This document shows positions 45,901 through 55,785 of a DNA stretch of 64,000 nt, in pieces (positions within the stretch are counted from its first letter, which is position 1; each line of letters begins with the position of its first letter). Below the pieces are notes generated by a model. The model was not told the origin of the DNA. It did not search any database and saw only the letters and a program-made list of their open reading frames with translations. The position numbers and the translations under genes are program-made. Location: assembly GCA_963784575.1 (NCBI GenBank), contig CAWARU010000001.1, positions 3,534,001 to 3,598,000 on the forward strand. Direction: 5' to 3'. The DNA is from CAWARU01 sp963784575. Lineage in GTDB: Bacteria; Pseudomonadota; Gammaproteobacteria; UBA6186; Azoamicaceae.

Positions 45901-46688
45901 GATTCTTTCTCAAGAAGTTTGCTTGCATCTTTGAACTTCTGAAGCATAAAGGTGAAACCAGACTCAGTATGAATTCTGATAAGTTGTTTATTTGAGATCA
46001 ACTCATTCAAGGTGTTTCTGTCATTCTGGTATTGCTCATATTCTTCTTTTGTTACTTTGTTTTGAATTAAATCCACATCACTGTATTTTTTTGAAACCGT
46101 TGTTATTGCAAAATCAATCCAGTAATTTGGATCTATCTTTTCCGCCAATAATTTATAATCAATATAAATGTTCCCTTGTTTACATTTAGAAATTAGCTCC
46201 ATGAGATTTGTTTTGAGTGTTTCAGCAGAACTAGAATCTTTTGTGTTACCGATCAAACCTTTTGCCGCGCCTTTTATGTTAGTGATGTTAGCTTTTTCTT
46301 GTTCAATAATGGAGCAAATTGAATGTATCAGAAATCTCCAATTGGGACCTTGTTTGCCTTTCTCGGACATATATACCGCAATATTAAGCGGACATTGTTT
46401 AGCAGCATTCAGCAAAGCCAGCAAAGTTTGCGTATACGAATATTTTCCCTCAAGTTTTTCCATCAGCCAAAAAGCCATATCGGTCTGTCCGTGTAATAGC
46501 GCATAATGCAACAGTGTATTACCCCCATCAAGGACGGGTCCAAGGATAAGCGTGGGTTGCAAGCCTGTTGAGGCAAAAGTTTCCTCTGCCGTCTTTATAT
46601 CGCCATTTTTGATTGCTAGGAGCAAAATTGGAGAAATGTTGCTCGCAGAAGTACCTGTGGATGCAATTGAAGCGGGTTGACTTGACAT
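42882..46688 (-). CDS. Large ankyrin-repeat protein with duplicated ANK-YW module
   Basis: A 1268-residue protein. A first module opens with an ankyrin pair at about residue 56 (GGNTLLHYALLHGQTDMAFW) and ends with YKLLAEKIDPNYWIDFA near 184. Helical repeats follow (about 260-520). A charged low-complexity linker (about 560-640) contains SDSKTKAEDTEVENTEQKEN. Central ankyrin repeats cover about 660-960. A second module begins near 1039 (GGDTLLHIALYRENLEMALF) and ends in YTLLAKQFHPKYWLEFA near 1205. The same module occurs in the divergent neighbour at 47155. GAGG precedes the ATG. There is no membrane segment. A secreted effector role is inferred from family and context only. Confidence 0.85.
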   Translation of the reverse strand: MSSQPASIASTGTSASNISPILLLAIKNGDIKTAEETFASTGLQPTLILGPVLDGGNTLLHYALLHGQTDMAFWLMEKLEGKYSYTQTLLALLNAAKQCPLNIAVYMSEKGKQGPNWRFLIHSICSIIEQEKANITNIKGAAKGLIGNTKDSSSAETLKTNLMELISKCKQGNIYIDYKLLAEKIDPNYWIDFAITTVSKKYSDVDLIQNKVTKEEYEQYQNDRNTLNELISNKQLIRIHTESGFTFMLQKFKDASKLLEKESQEKKIVRLLWGLKLALESESFEDAMTNFFELTRSFTSVPEAVQLRQGLGSLFDLVYKIALMVRSRSSYYSSPGISSARINQKDTPSQYSLKHALKYSLESKNVFLATLTFYELADPEITIKKLTRILSRTNSIDELLTEAALYFAQKWQGQFQSNPLSGGKAPKTEKTTTFGSRSSVGGNLELIFRKLKLSDLKKLTEDLKNTQDTLSIEKRFELICKVHSGTTKLSECLKLLRSGSVSTAAACKQYLNSILRIAGWKKERLQTMHQGGKWKPKKSDLSKMDFEAFETHDKNEKSADHIQKLHSESSYASIQKKLQQTEKAHSMSEKAADSSKLSASEIPKNMDTGSDSKTKAEDTEVENTEQKENKEVQELCEEIAKIFEELDFKQNFKEYLAKLLNNYKSSGKLEKIGDEKNLLNYCFVAAVKRNMVEVAEFLLKEGVDIEFDDEQHGFGNFEVSEDDPEIRFALDTEKEYKSALWYACEFGSPKMVELLLDKKWCSNSRFGCTKHFGILMFSINAFTVAALNKRPDILELLLKYRSKEFIDEASDLALTAGLSGHLDVVKFVISMKSFFKKEKYDYWFGHSCKVETAEEIEALIFTAAAAAGHIDILKFLFERNQNICKLAPYALAEAVTKRQFETVLYLFSLHPTYLNWNSERDPGSVTESEPITAFHHICRFGVNEDLQMAKLLLHLGARIGITFEEDEDKDEKDKPWYELCLLEDCVDRPNGFITEEDEDRLIAHIEEERNLVSAVKNDNLKETQKILASGHSVFARYDGGDTLLHIALYRENLEMALFIWQQGQDYFASAQRCQLPELLSSAFKPHIDLLELTNDDGLDPIDEALKVAVAAIIEECQVEDEEQAAPDSLQQTIDFLTQFFGAALKSLQTDAMEERLRAEKIEKLEKRFKKFTESAQASMKKVWDHGYQVGLPEADIDYTLLAKQFHPKYWLEFAANVSALEITRRDLLKGITEAVYHRFLAKKSLLCELLLDGKLRCKKGIESFNYQL

Positions 46689-47154
46689 AATTCGTGCCTC
46701 TATTTATTTCTCATTCTAACTCTAGAATGTTTAATAATACTGATATTAATATAACCTTGGTTGTTGATTATTGTAACAAAATTAAAAAGAAATACCTAGA
46801 TTTACCTTTTCTAAGCAGCGATTTTTAGCAATCGCATCACATCATAATTTCCAACGAGCGGTAGCTTTATCTCTAATAATTCGGTGCATTATTATTCCTT
46901 AGGATTTGTTGTATGGTGTATGTTCACTGAAGTAGTCAAAAACCAAACGAAATGTCAGAAAAATCTATGAATTTTATTATGTTGACATGATAATTATAAT
47001 TTGTTAACGTAATGACTTAGTTAATCCATTTCATTTGTATACTCACAGAAATGCCTAACACCAATGCAGAGAGTAGAAATAGAGTAATAGAGCATTCATA
47101 AAAAATTAATATCAAAAATTTTTTTGTAATCATTAAGACACAGGAGATATTATA
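46689..47154. other. Divergent intergenic region between two ankyrin paralogues
   Basis: 466 AT-rich bases that must hold the promoters of both divergent ankyrin genes. A small hairpin (GCGATT...AATCGC) lies at 46818-46835. No tRNA or reading frame is seen. AGGAGA before 47155 and GAGG before 46688 are the ribosome sites. Confidence 0.5.
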
Positions 47155-49392
47155 ATGTCAGCATTTTTAGGAACTAAATCACTTGAATTAAAAACTTCAA
47201 CAGAGCTCGAATCTTTAGCAATTAAGTTATATACGGCTGTTAGAAAAAATGCTGTTTTAGAGGTAACGAATCTATTGGTTCGCTATAAACGGGAAAAAGG
47301 CGATAAAGAACTTTCAAACTTATTAAATGGAAATTATGATGACGAGGGTAAAAACACCTTGCTGACTCTAGCGTGCCGGTTTGCCTCAAAAGAAATGGTT
47401 GAGCTTCTTTTTAATTATGGTGCAGATCTAAAAAAGGAAAATGGCGATTGCTACACTCCTTATCTCTATGCTTTCCGATATAATAATAAGGCGGTGATAC
47501 ACTATATAAAATTTTTAGAAGATTCTACCTGGTTCAGAAAAAGACTGATAGGCACAGTTTCTTCGAATGGAAGAACACCCTATTTTGCAGCGGCAGAAGG
47601 CGGACATATTGGATTAATGGCAGAAATTTTAAAGATGGATAGAGAAGCTTATAAAGGCAGATTGAATGATGGTAAAACGCCATTTATGGCAGCGACTGAG
47701 ACAGGTTCCATAGATACTATGGTTTATATTTTAAAAGTGGATCCAAATGCGGATAACGAGTGTGATAACAATTGTTATTCTCCTTTTATGATTGCAGTCA
47801 GAAAAAATTTAATGCCTGTGATGGAATTTCTTTTCGCCAGAAATGAAAAGCATCTTTTGAATTGGCACACAAGATTGAATTCGGCAGGAGGAACGATACG
47901 CCACAGATATTCACCTCTAGCTTATGCTATATTAAACAATATTCCTGAAACAATAAAATGGATTATTAATAAGAAGCCAAGCCTTTTTCATGAAAAAGTA
48001 TGCATTGATGAAGGAAGAAGTCTTGATGCTGCTCGGTTTACTGCAAAATATGGCAGGTTAGAAACCTTAAAATACATAGTCTCATTGGGTGTAGAATATT
48101 GCCCAGAATATACATTTCACCCAGCATGGATGGATTTTTCTCATGAGGATAAAAATATAAAAGAATATGTGCAGAAAGCGAAGGCTTTATTTAAGTGTGC
48201 TGAAGAAGGAAACTTAAAAGAAATTCAAGAATGGGTCGAGCAAGGGAATACAATTAATTTTTTAGGTACCTATGATGGTGGTGAAACCCTTACCCTACTG
48301 CATATTGCATTAAAACATGGACAGACAGAAGTAGCACTCTATTTAATGGAGCAGGGAGCGGACAAATTTAAAAAAGCCCCAAAACGTTCAGGAGGCAGCA
48401 TACCCTATTTCGTTGCTCCAGAGCTATACGAGAAGTCGATACCACAAGATAAGGGATATCCTTTCAGTGGTCGTGTTCCAAAGTACCCGCCATTAAATCC
48501 CTTTGAATTTGCGTTGATCGAAGGACACTGGAGAAGAGGGAGAGGCGCAAATCCATTTGCGGTACTTAAAGAAATGATAAACAGAATAGGTATAAGCAAA
48601 TTAGATGAAAAGTTACGTGTTGAGCAAATAAAAGAAATTTTAGAGTTAATAGAATCCCTGAAACAGTTTGTTAATAGTTCCAAAAAGAACTCTAAAACTA
48701 TCCATATGTATTATTGGCAATATACAGATGAAGTAATGAAAGAATTGAGAAAAGATATGGAAATAAACTATGAAAAATTTGCTCTTCGTGTCGATCGAGG
48801 TTGCTGGTGTCAGCTTGCAAAAGAATTTGCAGCACTTAAAGAAACTGGTCTAACTAAAAAGGACTACCAGTTAAAGAAAGTAAAGCTCAGTAATCTTATT
48901 TATAATGGCGATGTTGTCTGCAAAGTAACAGACAATGGTTTGGAGTTTGTGCCACCGAAAACCAATCCAATTCAACTTGCAGTGGACAGAAAAACACTCT
49001 CAGAAACAGATGCCGAGAGGAAGCTTCGGCTATCCAATGCTCTGGAATTTGCACTACAAGGAGAAGATTTTGTAAGGGCAATGCAGATTTATGTTGAAAT
49101 GTCGACAGAAGATCCCAATGTTGAATCTATTTCAAAGCTATCAGAAGGGGCAGCCAGTATAAAAACTGAGAGGGATTTTTTAATGAAGGTGTTAGACCAT
49201 AGTTACAAACCTCTTAAGCCTTCCCATGCTGCGCCTTTGCAGCCTAGTGCAGGCAGAGCTGCAAGCGCTGCATCCCTTAGTTTATCTGAACCAGTAACGT
49301 TTCAATATGATACAACAAGAGCGGTGCTGCCAGTAGAAACAAAACCTAAGAGAGATTTGAAGGATGTGCTTCCTTTGGATATAGATTTATAA
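47155..49392 (+). CDS. Ankyrin-repeat protein, paralogue of the divergent neighbour
   Basis: A 745-residue protein. Ankyrin repeats run through about residues 60-300 (NTLLTLACRFASKEMVELLF, GRTPYFAAAEGGHIGLMAEI, GKTPFMAATETGSIDTMVYI). Then comes the module shared with the 1268-residue protein: GGETLTLLHIALKHGQTEVA near 377 and YEKFALRVDRGCWCQLAKEF near 540, followed by a G-x-E-F segment (NGLEFVPPKT) and a helical repeat (LEFALQGEDFVRAMQIYVEM). The tail is Ala/Ser-rich. AGGAGA precedes the ATG. The divergent arrangement and shared module suggest duplication of an ancestral gene. Target unknown; no signal peptide. Confidence 0.85.
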   Translation: MSAFLGTKSLELKTSTELESLAIKLYTAVRKNAVLEVTNLLVRYKREKGDKELSNLLNGNYDDEGKNTLLTLACRFASKEMVELLFNYGADLKKENGDCYTPYLYAFRYNNKAVIHYIKFLEDSTWFRKRLIGTVSSNGRTPYFAAAEGGHIGLMAEILKMDREAYKGRLNDGKTPFMAATETGSIDTMVYILKVDPNADNECDNNCYSPFMIAVRKNLMPVMEFLFARNEKHLLNWHTRLNSAGGTIRHRYSPLAYAILNNIPETIKWIINKKPSLFHEKVCIDEGRSLDAARFTAKYGRLETLKYIVSLGVEYCPEYTFHPAWMDFSHEDKNIKEYVQKAKALFKCAEEGNLKEIQEWVEQGNTINFLGTYDGGETLTLLHIALKHGQTEVALYLMEQGADKFKKAPKRSGGSIPYFVAPELYEKSIPQDKGYPFSGRVPKYPPLNPFEFALIEGHWRRGRGANPFAVLKEMINRIGISKLDEKLRVEQIKEILELIESLKQFVNSSKKNSKTIHMYYWQYTDEVMKELRKDMEINYEKFALRVDRGCWCQLAKEFAALKETGLTKKDYQLKKVKLSNLIYNGDVVCKVTDNGLEFVPPKTNPIQLAVDRKTLSETDAERKLRLSNALEFALQGEDFVRAMQIYVEMSTEDPNVESISKLSEGAASIKTERDFLMKVLDHSYKPLKPSHAAPLQPSAGRAASAASLSLSEPVTFQYDTTRAVLPVETKPKRDLKDVLPLDIDL

Positions 49393-49404
49393 GCCTGGTC
49401 GTCG

Positions 49405-51216
49405 TTATTCTAATACATAACGCTTGGCAGCGTGCTGATACATCGTTTGCCAAATCAAGCGATTGATGAGCAGGACATAGCAGCACATCACAAAGACACT
49501 TAAAGCAATGCGAGGAAAATCACCGGTTGCGGTATGCTCGGCGATGTAACTTCCAAGGCCAAGCGAGACCAAATGATGATCGCCCCAATCCAGTACATCG
49601 GCAACGATGCTGGCATTCCAAGCCCCTGCGGCAGTTGCCATGGCGCCAGTGACGGTGTAGGGAAAAATCGCGGGTAAAATAAGTCGTTTCCACTGCAGCC
49701 AGGTGGGTAGGAAAAAATTTTTGCAGACGAGTTTTAATTCGCTCGGTATAGCACTGCTTGCGGCTATTACATTAAATAAAATGTACCATTGCGTGCCAAG
49801 CACCATGAGCGGGGAAGACCAAATATTCACGTCCAAACTGTATCGCACAATGAGTGTTACGACAATGGGATAAATTAAATTGGCAGGAAATGCCGCGACA
49901 AATTGTACAATGGGTTGTAAGATGCGGCTAAATTTAGGACGTAAGCCAATCCAGACACCAATAGGTATCCAGACAATCGAAACCAATATCACGAGAATGG
50001 CGACTTTGATCCCAGTGATTGCACCGAGATAGAAAACATATTGAATTTCTGAGATGCTGACAGTTTGTGAAATAAAACTGAGCAGAAAATAGGCTGCAAA
50101 GATGACTCCTGCAATTAATAAGATATTCCAAGTTATTATTGCTATAGTTTGCCAAGGAATTTTATCTAAACTTATCAAGATTTTTTGAATGAGAGGATTA
50201 TTATGCTTTGCCTTTAATTTCGTTTTAAATGGGAATGAAATTAATTTTTTAGGCAAAATATTGCGGGGTAGTAAAGTACTGGGATTAATAAAAACAACTG
50301 CAAAGCGATTGAAAAGTTCAGTATAGAAACTCGTGACGCGAGTTTTCGCAAGGAAACCGTAGAACCATGATTGATACAGTGAATCCTCTTCACCACTCTC
50401 TGTTTTAAATTTTTCTGCCCAGGTGAGTAGAGGGCGAAATAGTAATTGATCATACAGCAAAATAACCAGGAACATAGCAAAAATCGCGTAAAATACCGCG
50501 TTCAGATCGGCATTCGCTATCGCAACACTGATATAGGAACCAATGCCTGGCAGCAAGATACTTTGATTTGAAACGGAAATCGCTTCTGCAGCAACCACAA
50601 AAAACCATCCGCCTGAAAGCGAAATCATGGTATTCCACAGCAGGCTTGGCATGGCGCGCGGCAGTTCTATGCGCCAAAATTGCTGCCAGGCGGAAAGATG
50701 AAAGATGAGCGCAGTATCGTTCAGCTCTCGGGGCATCATGCGGAGAGACTGATACAAACTCAAGGTCATGTTCCAGACCTGTGAGGTAAAGATCGCAAAG
50801 ATAGCAGCGCATTCGGGTCCGAGTAAACTGCCAGGAAAGAGATAAATGAAACCTACGATGGTGATAGACAACATGCCAAGAATGGGCACAGATTGTAGAA
50901 TATCTATCAATGGGATCAGAATTTTTTCAGCCTGCCGGTTTTTGGCTGCGATGGGTGCCACAATAAAGGTGAATAGAAACGAGAAAAAAAGTGCAATGAG
51001 CATGCGCAGGATAGTACGAATAGAATATTCAGGCAGCATCCTGGGATCTAGCGAGATTTCAATAGGCTGTCCCAGATTATAAGGCGCGATCATGTGGCTC
51101 GCGCCCCATGCCAGCGCTGCTAAGACTGCAAAGATAATGACAAAAACGACCACATCCCAAAGGTTTGGGATGTGGCGAGTTTCTAATTGTGGTAGTTCAT
51201 ATCTGACTGACTTCAC
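49405..51216 (-). CDS. ABC transporter permease with two fused transport domains
   Basis: A 603-residue inner-membrane protein with two homologous binding-protein-dependent permease domains. Each has its EAA-type loop: DTALIFHLSAWQQFWRIELP near 180, and LVCKNFFLPTWLQWKRLILP near 500. About twelve hydrophobic segments are visible. The family is that of NitT/TauT-type permeases (nitrate, sulfonate or similar); the fused form probably replaces a homodimer. No ATPase or binding-protein gene lies next to it, so the rest of the transporter is encoded elsewhere. The start is GTG at 51216. It lies 28 bases after nrdB on the same strand and may be cotranscribed. Confidence 0.85.
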   Translation of the reverse strand: MKSVRYELPQLETRHIPNLWDVVVFVIIFAVLAALAWGASHMIAPYNLGQPIEISLDPRMLPEYSIRTILRMLIALFFSFLFTFIVAPIAAKNRQAEKILIPLIDILQSVPILGMLSITIVGFIYLFPGSLLGPECAAIFAIFTSQVWNMTLSLYQSLRMMPRELNDTALIFHLSAWQQFWRIELPRAMPSLLWNTMISLSGGWFFVVAAEAISVSNQSILLPGIGSYISVAIANADLNAVFYAIFAMFLVILLYDQLLFRPLLTWAEKFKTESGEEDSLYQSWFYGFLAKTRVTSFYTELFNRFAVVFINPSTLLPRNILPKKLISFPFKTKLKAKHNNPLIQKILISLDKIPWQTIAIITWNILLIAGVIFAAYFLLSFISQTVSISEIQYVFYLGAITGIKVAILVILVSIVWIPIGVWIGLRPKFSRILQPIVQFVAAFPANLIYPIVVTLIVRYSLDVNIWSSPLMVLGTQWYILFNVIAASSAIPSELKLVCKNFFLPTWLQWKRLILPAIFPYTVTGAMATAAGAWNASIVADVLDWGDHHLVSLGLGSYIAEHTATGDFPRIALSVFVMCCYVLLINRLIWQTMYQHAAKRYVLE

Positions 51217-51243
51217 TGCGAAGAACTCAGGGGCGAGTCTAAA

Positions 51244-52333
51244 CTAAGCTTCCTCTTCGTCCCAGTTGAGCGTACCACCTGTTTGATACTCTGTAACCCG
51301 TGTTTCAAAGAAATTCTTTTCTTTCTTCAAATCAATCATTTCACTCATCCAGGGAAAGGTATTAGTGACCCCTTTATATTGTTCAGGAAGGCCGATTTGG
51401 GTAAGGCGGCGGTTTGCAATATATTGCAGATATTCCTTAAACATGGAAGCATTGAGGCCTAAGATTCCGCGTGGCATGGTGTCCGCTGCATATTGATATT
51501 CAAGATCCACGCCTTCTTTGACGATGTCTATCATTTCTGCTTGAAATGCTGGCGTCCAAAGTTCAGGATTTTCAATTTTGATTTGATTGATGACGTCAAT
51601 TCCAAAATTCAAATGCATGGATTCATCACGCAAAATATATTGCAATTGTTCTGCGGTGCCGACCATTTTATTGCGGCGTCCCATAGAAAGAATTTGGGTG
51701 AAGCCTACATAAAAGAAAATCCCTTCAAATACCACATAAAAAGCGATTAAATCACGTAAAAAGCGCTGATCATTTTCCAGAGTGCCGGTGCGGAACTTCG
51801 GATCACCCAAGCTTTCCGTGAACCGCAGTGCCCAAGCTGCTTTCTTTGAAACCGCAGGCATTTCACGGTACATATTAAAAATTTTGGATTCATCCATGCC
51901 CAAACTTTCCACAATGAATTGATAGGCATGGGTATGTAGTGCTTCTTCAAAAGCTTGGCGCAGCAAATATTGGCGGCATTCGGGATTGGTGATATGCCGA
52001 TACACTGCGAGAACCAGATTATTCGCAACCAAAGAATCTGCAGTAGAGAAAAATCCCATATTGCGTTCCATAATTTCTCTTTCATCCTCAGTGAGGCCAG
52101 AACTGCGCCATAATTTCACATCAGCTGCCATATTAATTTCATTTGGCATCCAGTGATTTGCGCAAGCTTTTAAATATTTATCCCAGGCCCATTCATATTT
52201 GAAAGGAATTAATTGATTTAAATCGGCCCAGCAGTTGATCATGCGCTTGTCGTCATTCCCGAATACGCGCAGTTCCAAATTCAAATTCTAGGCCAGAGTT
52301 GCGCGATTTTGCGATACTTTGAACGTCAGTCAT
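51244..52333 (-). CDS. nrdB: Ribonucleoside-diphosphate reductase subunit beta, frame break near N-terminus
   Basis: Class Ia R2 subunit, which holds the di-iron tyrosyl-radical cofactor. The frame from 52284 gives 346 residues with metal-ligand regions EEALHTHAYQFI and LRDESMHLNFG, and the C-terminal NrdA-docking tail TGGTLNWDEEEA. The true start is probably ATG at 52333, four bases after AAGGAGTG, giving MTDVQSIAKSRNSGLEFEFG. That frame runs into a stop unless one of the three G residues at 52258-52260 (minus strand) is removed, after which it continues NDDKRMINCW. So the annotated N-terminus is distorted by a single-base insertion. It follows nrdA in the same operon. Confidence 0.92.
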
Positions 52334-52367
52334 TTTCACTCCTTAATAATAAACCTTAATAAAAAAA

Positions 52368-55262
52368 TTATTGACAGGCTTCACAGTCGGGATCGTCAAT
52401 GGAACAGAGTTTTGCGGTTCCCACATCATTAGCACTGCCCGCAACCACCTTCACTGCATTTAAAGCCCCATCATGAATGGTAGACTTCTCCGCATCCGTT
52501 GCCCCCAAACTCCTTAAATAATACGTAGTCTTCAATCCACGCAGCCACGCCGTACGATATAAGATATCCATTTTTTTACCTGAAGGTGCTTTCATGTACA
52601 GATTGAGCGATTGTGCTTGATCAATCCATTTTTGGCGTCTTGAAGCCGCATCCACCAACCACTTTGGATCGATTTCAAATGCTGTGCGTATTTTGCCTTA
52701 ATCTCTTCAGGAATGCGATCAATCGAGCGCACACTGCCATTATAATATTTCAAATCATTGACCATAGACTTAATCCCATAGCCTGCCACTTCAAATCTTG
52801 TACCAGATAAGGATTCACTACAGTAAATTCGCCCGATAGATTTGATTTGACATAGAGATTTTGATAAGTAGGCTCAATGGATTGCGACACACCGCAAATA
52901 TTGGCAATGGTGGCAGTAGGAGCGATCGCCATCACATTAGAATTCCGCATCCCGACGGTTTTCACTCGTTTGCGTAAGACTCGTCCAGTCCAAAGTTTGG
53001 CTGCGATCTTGATCTAAATAATTGCCGCGATGCTTCTTGTAAGCGTTCAATGGAATCAATGGGTAGAATGCCCTTGCTCCAGAGAGAACCTTCATAAGTG
53101 GCATAAGTGCCGCGTTCTTCGGCTAATTCAGTGGAAGCTTCGATAGCATAGTAGCTGATATACTCCATGGAGCGATCCGCAAATTCAACTGCTTCCTCGG
53201 ATTCATAAGAATATCCCAATTTATACAAGGCATCTTGGAAGCCCATCAAACCCAAACCAACGGGTCGATGTCGCAAATTGGATCGTCTGGCTTGAATCAC
53301 TGAATAGTAATTGATGTCGATGACATTATCCAACATGCGAATGGCTGTTTTAATGGTGCGTTTCAATTTTTCAGTATCCAATTTCGCGTCCGTTAAATGC
53401 TGCGCCAGATTAATACATCCCAGGTTGCAAACAGCAATTTCATCAATAGAAGTATTAAGGGTGATTTCAGTGCAAGATTAGAACTGTGGATCACGCCAAC
53501 ATGATGTTGTGGAGAACGCAGGTTGCAAGGATCTTTAAAAGTGATCCAAGGATGACCTGTTTCAAAGATCATGCCCAGCATTTTTCGCCAGAGCGAGACA
53601 GCAGGCAATTCGCTTAAAGTTCTGATTTTACCCGCATCCGCTTTGGCTTCATAGTCAACATAGGCTTCGTTCAAAAGCATTCACCATAGAGATCATGTAA
53701 ATCAGACATTTCATCTGGTGAGAAAAAGCGTCCATTCTTTATTTTCGATCACGCGCTTCATGAAAAGATCAGGAATCCAATTGGCAGTATTCATATCATG
53801 GGTGCGACGTCTGTCATCCCCAGTGTTTTTCCGCAAGTTCTAAAAATTCTTCAATATCGAGATGCCAAGTTTCGAGATAGGCACATACAGCGCCTTTGCG
53901 TTTGCCGCCTTGATTCACTGCAACGGCCGTATCATTGGCAACTTTAAGGAAAGGAACCACACCTTGTGATTTGCCATTGGTGCCTTTGATATGAGCGCCC
54001 ATAGCACGAACCGGCGTCCAATCATTGCCAAACCGCCAGCAAATTTCGAAAGCAGGGCATTGTCTTTGATGGCATTGTAGATGCTTCTAAGTCATCCGGT
54101 ACTGTGGTTAAAAAGCAGCTTGATAATTGGGATCGTAATCGTTCCAGAATTAAACAATGTAGGTGTTGAACTCATGAAATCAAAAGAAGACAGCAGATCG
54201 ATAGAATTCAACAGCCCAATGATCTTTGTCTTTTTCTTTGAGCGCGAGTCCCATGGCAACTCGCATAAAGAAAGTTTGCGGCAATTCAAAGCGGATGCCT
54301 TGATTGTGAAGAAAATAGCGATCATAGAGTGTTTGCAATCCCAAATAAGTGAATTGCAGATCACGATCTGGAAGGATGGCCTGGCCTAATTTTTCCAGAT
54401 TGAAAGTTTTGAGACGTCGGTCCAAGAGATCAAGCTCAACGCCTTTATGAATGGTGGCAGCCAAAGTGGCAGCATATTGTTTTGCCATTTCAGCTGAATT
54501 TTCAGGCAGTGGCAGCTTCAAGAAACGCGATGCTTCAAGCTGTAGATTTTTCAGCAGTAAACGTGCGGCAACATAGCTATAATTCGGTTCTTGTTCGATA
54601 AAGGTACGAGCTGCCATGATAAGCGCCTGGCGCACTTCACGCACATGAACCCCATTGAATAAATTGCGAACCGCATCGCGCACGATGTTGGTTGGGGTGA
54701 CTTCACTCAATCCGTGGCAAGCCTCACTGACACTTGCTTCCAAAGCCTGGATATCCAATATTGTGCTGGAACCATCTTCCAAAACAATGGAGAGTCCACC
54801 AGCATCTGCCTTCTTTTGCTGTTGTGTCACTTCTCTTTGTCTGCGGTGTTCTTCGCGATAAATCACGTAGGAGCGGGCAACTTGATGATATTGATTGCGC
54901 ATCAATGCCAGTTCAACTTGATCTTGAATATCTTCAATGTGGATAGTCCTGCCGGTAACCGCAATGCGGCGTTTGAAGGTTTCAGAAACTTCCTCAGTTA
55001 ATGAATGAACGATCTCAGTGATACGGGCGGATGCTTCAGCGCCAGTGCCCTCAACATCCCAGAAGGCCTTGGTAATGGCCGCAGCAATCCGCGTGCTGTC
55101 GAATGGAACCAAGGTACCATTACGACGAATTACCATTAAGGTGTTGGAGGTAATTTCTGAAGGATTGTGATTGTTATTGTTATGATGCGTGTTTTGAGCG
55201 TTAGAGTTGATGTGACTGATGTTCTGTGTGTTCTGGGCATTTGGGACAGTTTCTGAGTGCAT
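52368..55262 (-). pseudogene. nrdA: Ribonucleoside-diphosphate reductase subunit alpha, many frame breaks
   Basis: Class Ia R1 subunit, reducing ribonucleotides to deoxyribonucleotides. The start is ATG at 55262, after AAAGGAG. An Asn/His-rich tract opens the protein, then the ATP-cone (MVIRRNGTLVPFDS), catalytic barrel pieces (SSTPTLFNSGT, GAVCAYLETWHLDIEEFLEL, RHRPVGLGLMGFQDALYKL, IAPTATIANICGVSQSIEPT) and the C-terminal redox cysteines CSIDDPDCEACQ. The frame changes about twelve times, at roughly 54200, 54130, 54085, 54030, 53833, 53724, 53671, 53473, 53025, 52975, 52780 and 52685. Between breaks the sequence is conserved, with no other stops. The first 1.06 kb is clean. A consensus-quality problem is more likely than decay. 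Confidence 0.9.
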
Positions 55263-55484
55263 AGGAAACTCCTTTCTTTTAGAGCTTTTCAATAATACCT
55301 TAGTTGATGAACTTATGTTTGTAACCCAATATCTTGGGGGCCTTAATAAGTTTTTACACAACATGTATGTATTTTGGTATACGCACGCATCAGCGTCAAG
55401 TGAATAACAACTGTATAACCTGTGGATAAATTGTTATTAACGGATGGCATTGTTAGTGAACGCCCATCTTTTGGCAATCTCGCA

Positions 55485-55550
55485 TTAAAAATTTAGCAAA
55501 AATTGCTCATTTACGAGATTGTAAACTCCGCTTTTTTGCTAAATTTTTAA
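55485..55550. repeat. Perfect 18-bp inverted repeat
   Basis: Arms TTAAAAATTTAGCAAAAA (55485-55502) and its exact complement (55533-55550) enclose 30 bases. A second pair, CAATCTCG (55475-55482) and CGAGATTG (55514-55521), crosses it, so two alternative folds exist. Confidence 0.75.
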
Positions 55551-55562
55551 AGCGACGTTGAT

Positions 55563-55585
55563 TCGCGCCATCCTTGGCGCTCACC
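55563..55585 (+). repeat. Dispersed GC-rich repeat, copy B
   Basis: TCGCGCCATCCTTGGCGCTC plus ACC is a small palindrome differing at two positions from the minus-strand sequence at 24278-24300. Both copies are intergenic. Confidence 0.55.
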
Positions 55586-55737
55586 CTTCGGGCGCACCAG
55601 TAAGTGCGTCCAAAACAGCTGTCCTGCTGTTTTGTGCCTAAAAGTCTTCCCGTTTTGACTACATTCAATCGGGAGACCTTGAATAATCACTAGCACTAGA
55701 GAGTTGGAAGTAAGAAATGGAACTGGAAGTAAGAATG

Positions 55738-55785
55738 AAAAAACGCCCTATCCTAGGTCCGTGAAGAACCTAGAGAAATAGGGCG
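55738..55785 (-). terminator. Intrinsic terminator of the TetR gene
   Basis: On the minus strand a stem CGCCCTAT/ATAGGGCG with an inner CTAGGT/ACCTAG helix is followed directly by six T residues. It lies 90 bases beyond the TetR stop. Confidence 0.8.

Noticed and set aside
52368..54364. Separate small genes in the nrdA region
   Set aside because: Each piece aligns to consecutive parts of one class Ia reductase alpha subunit; they are fragments of one gene.
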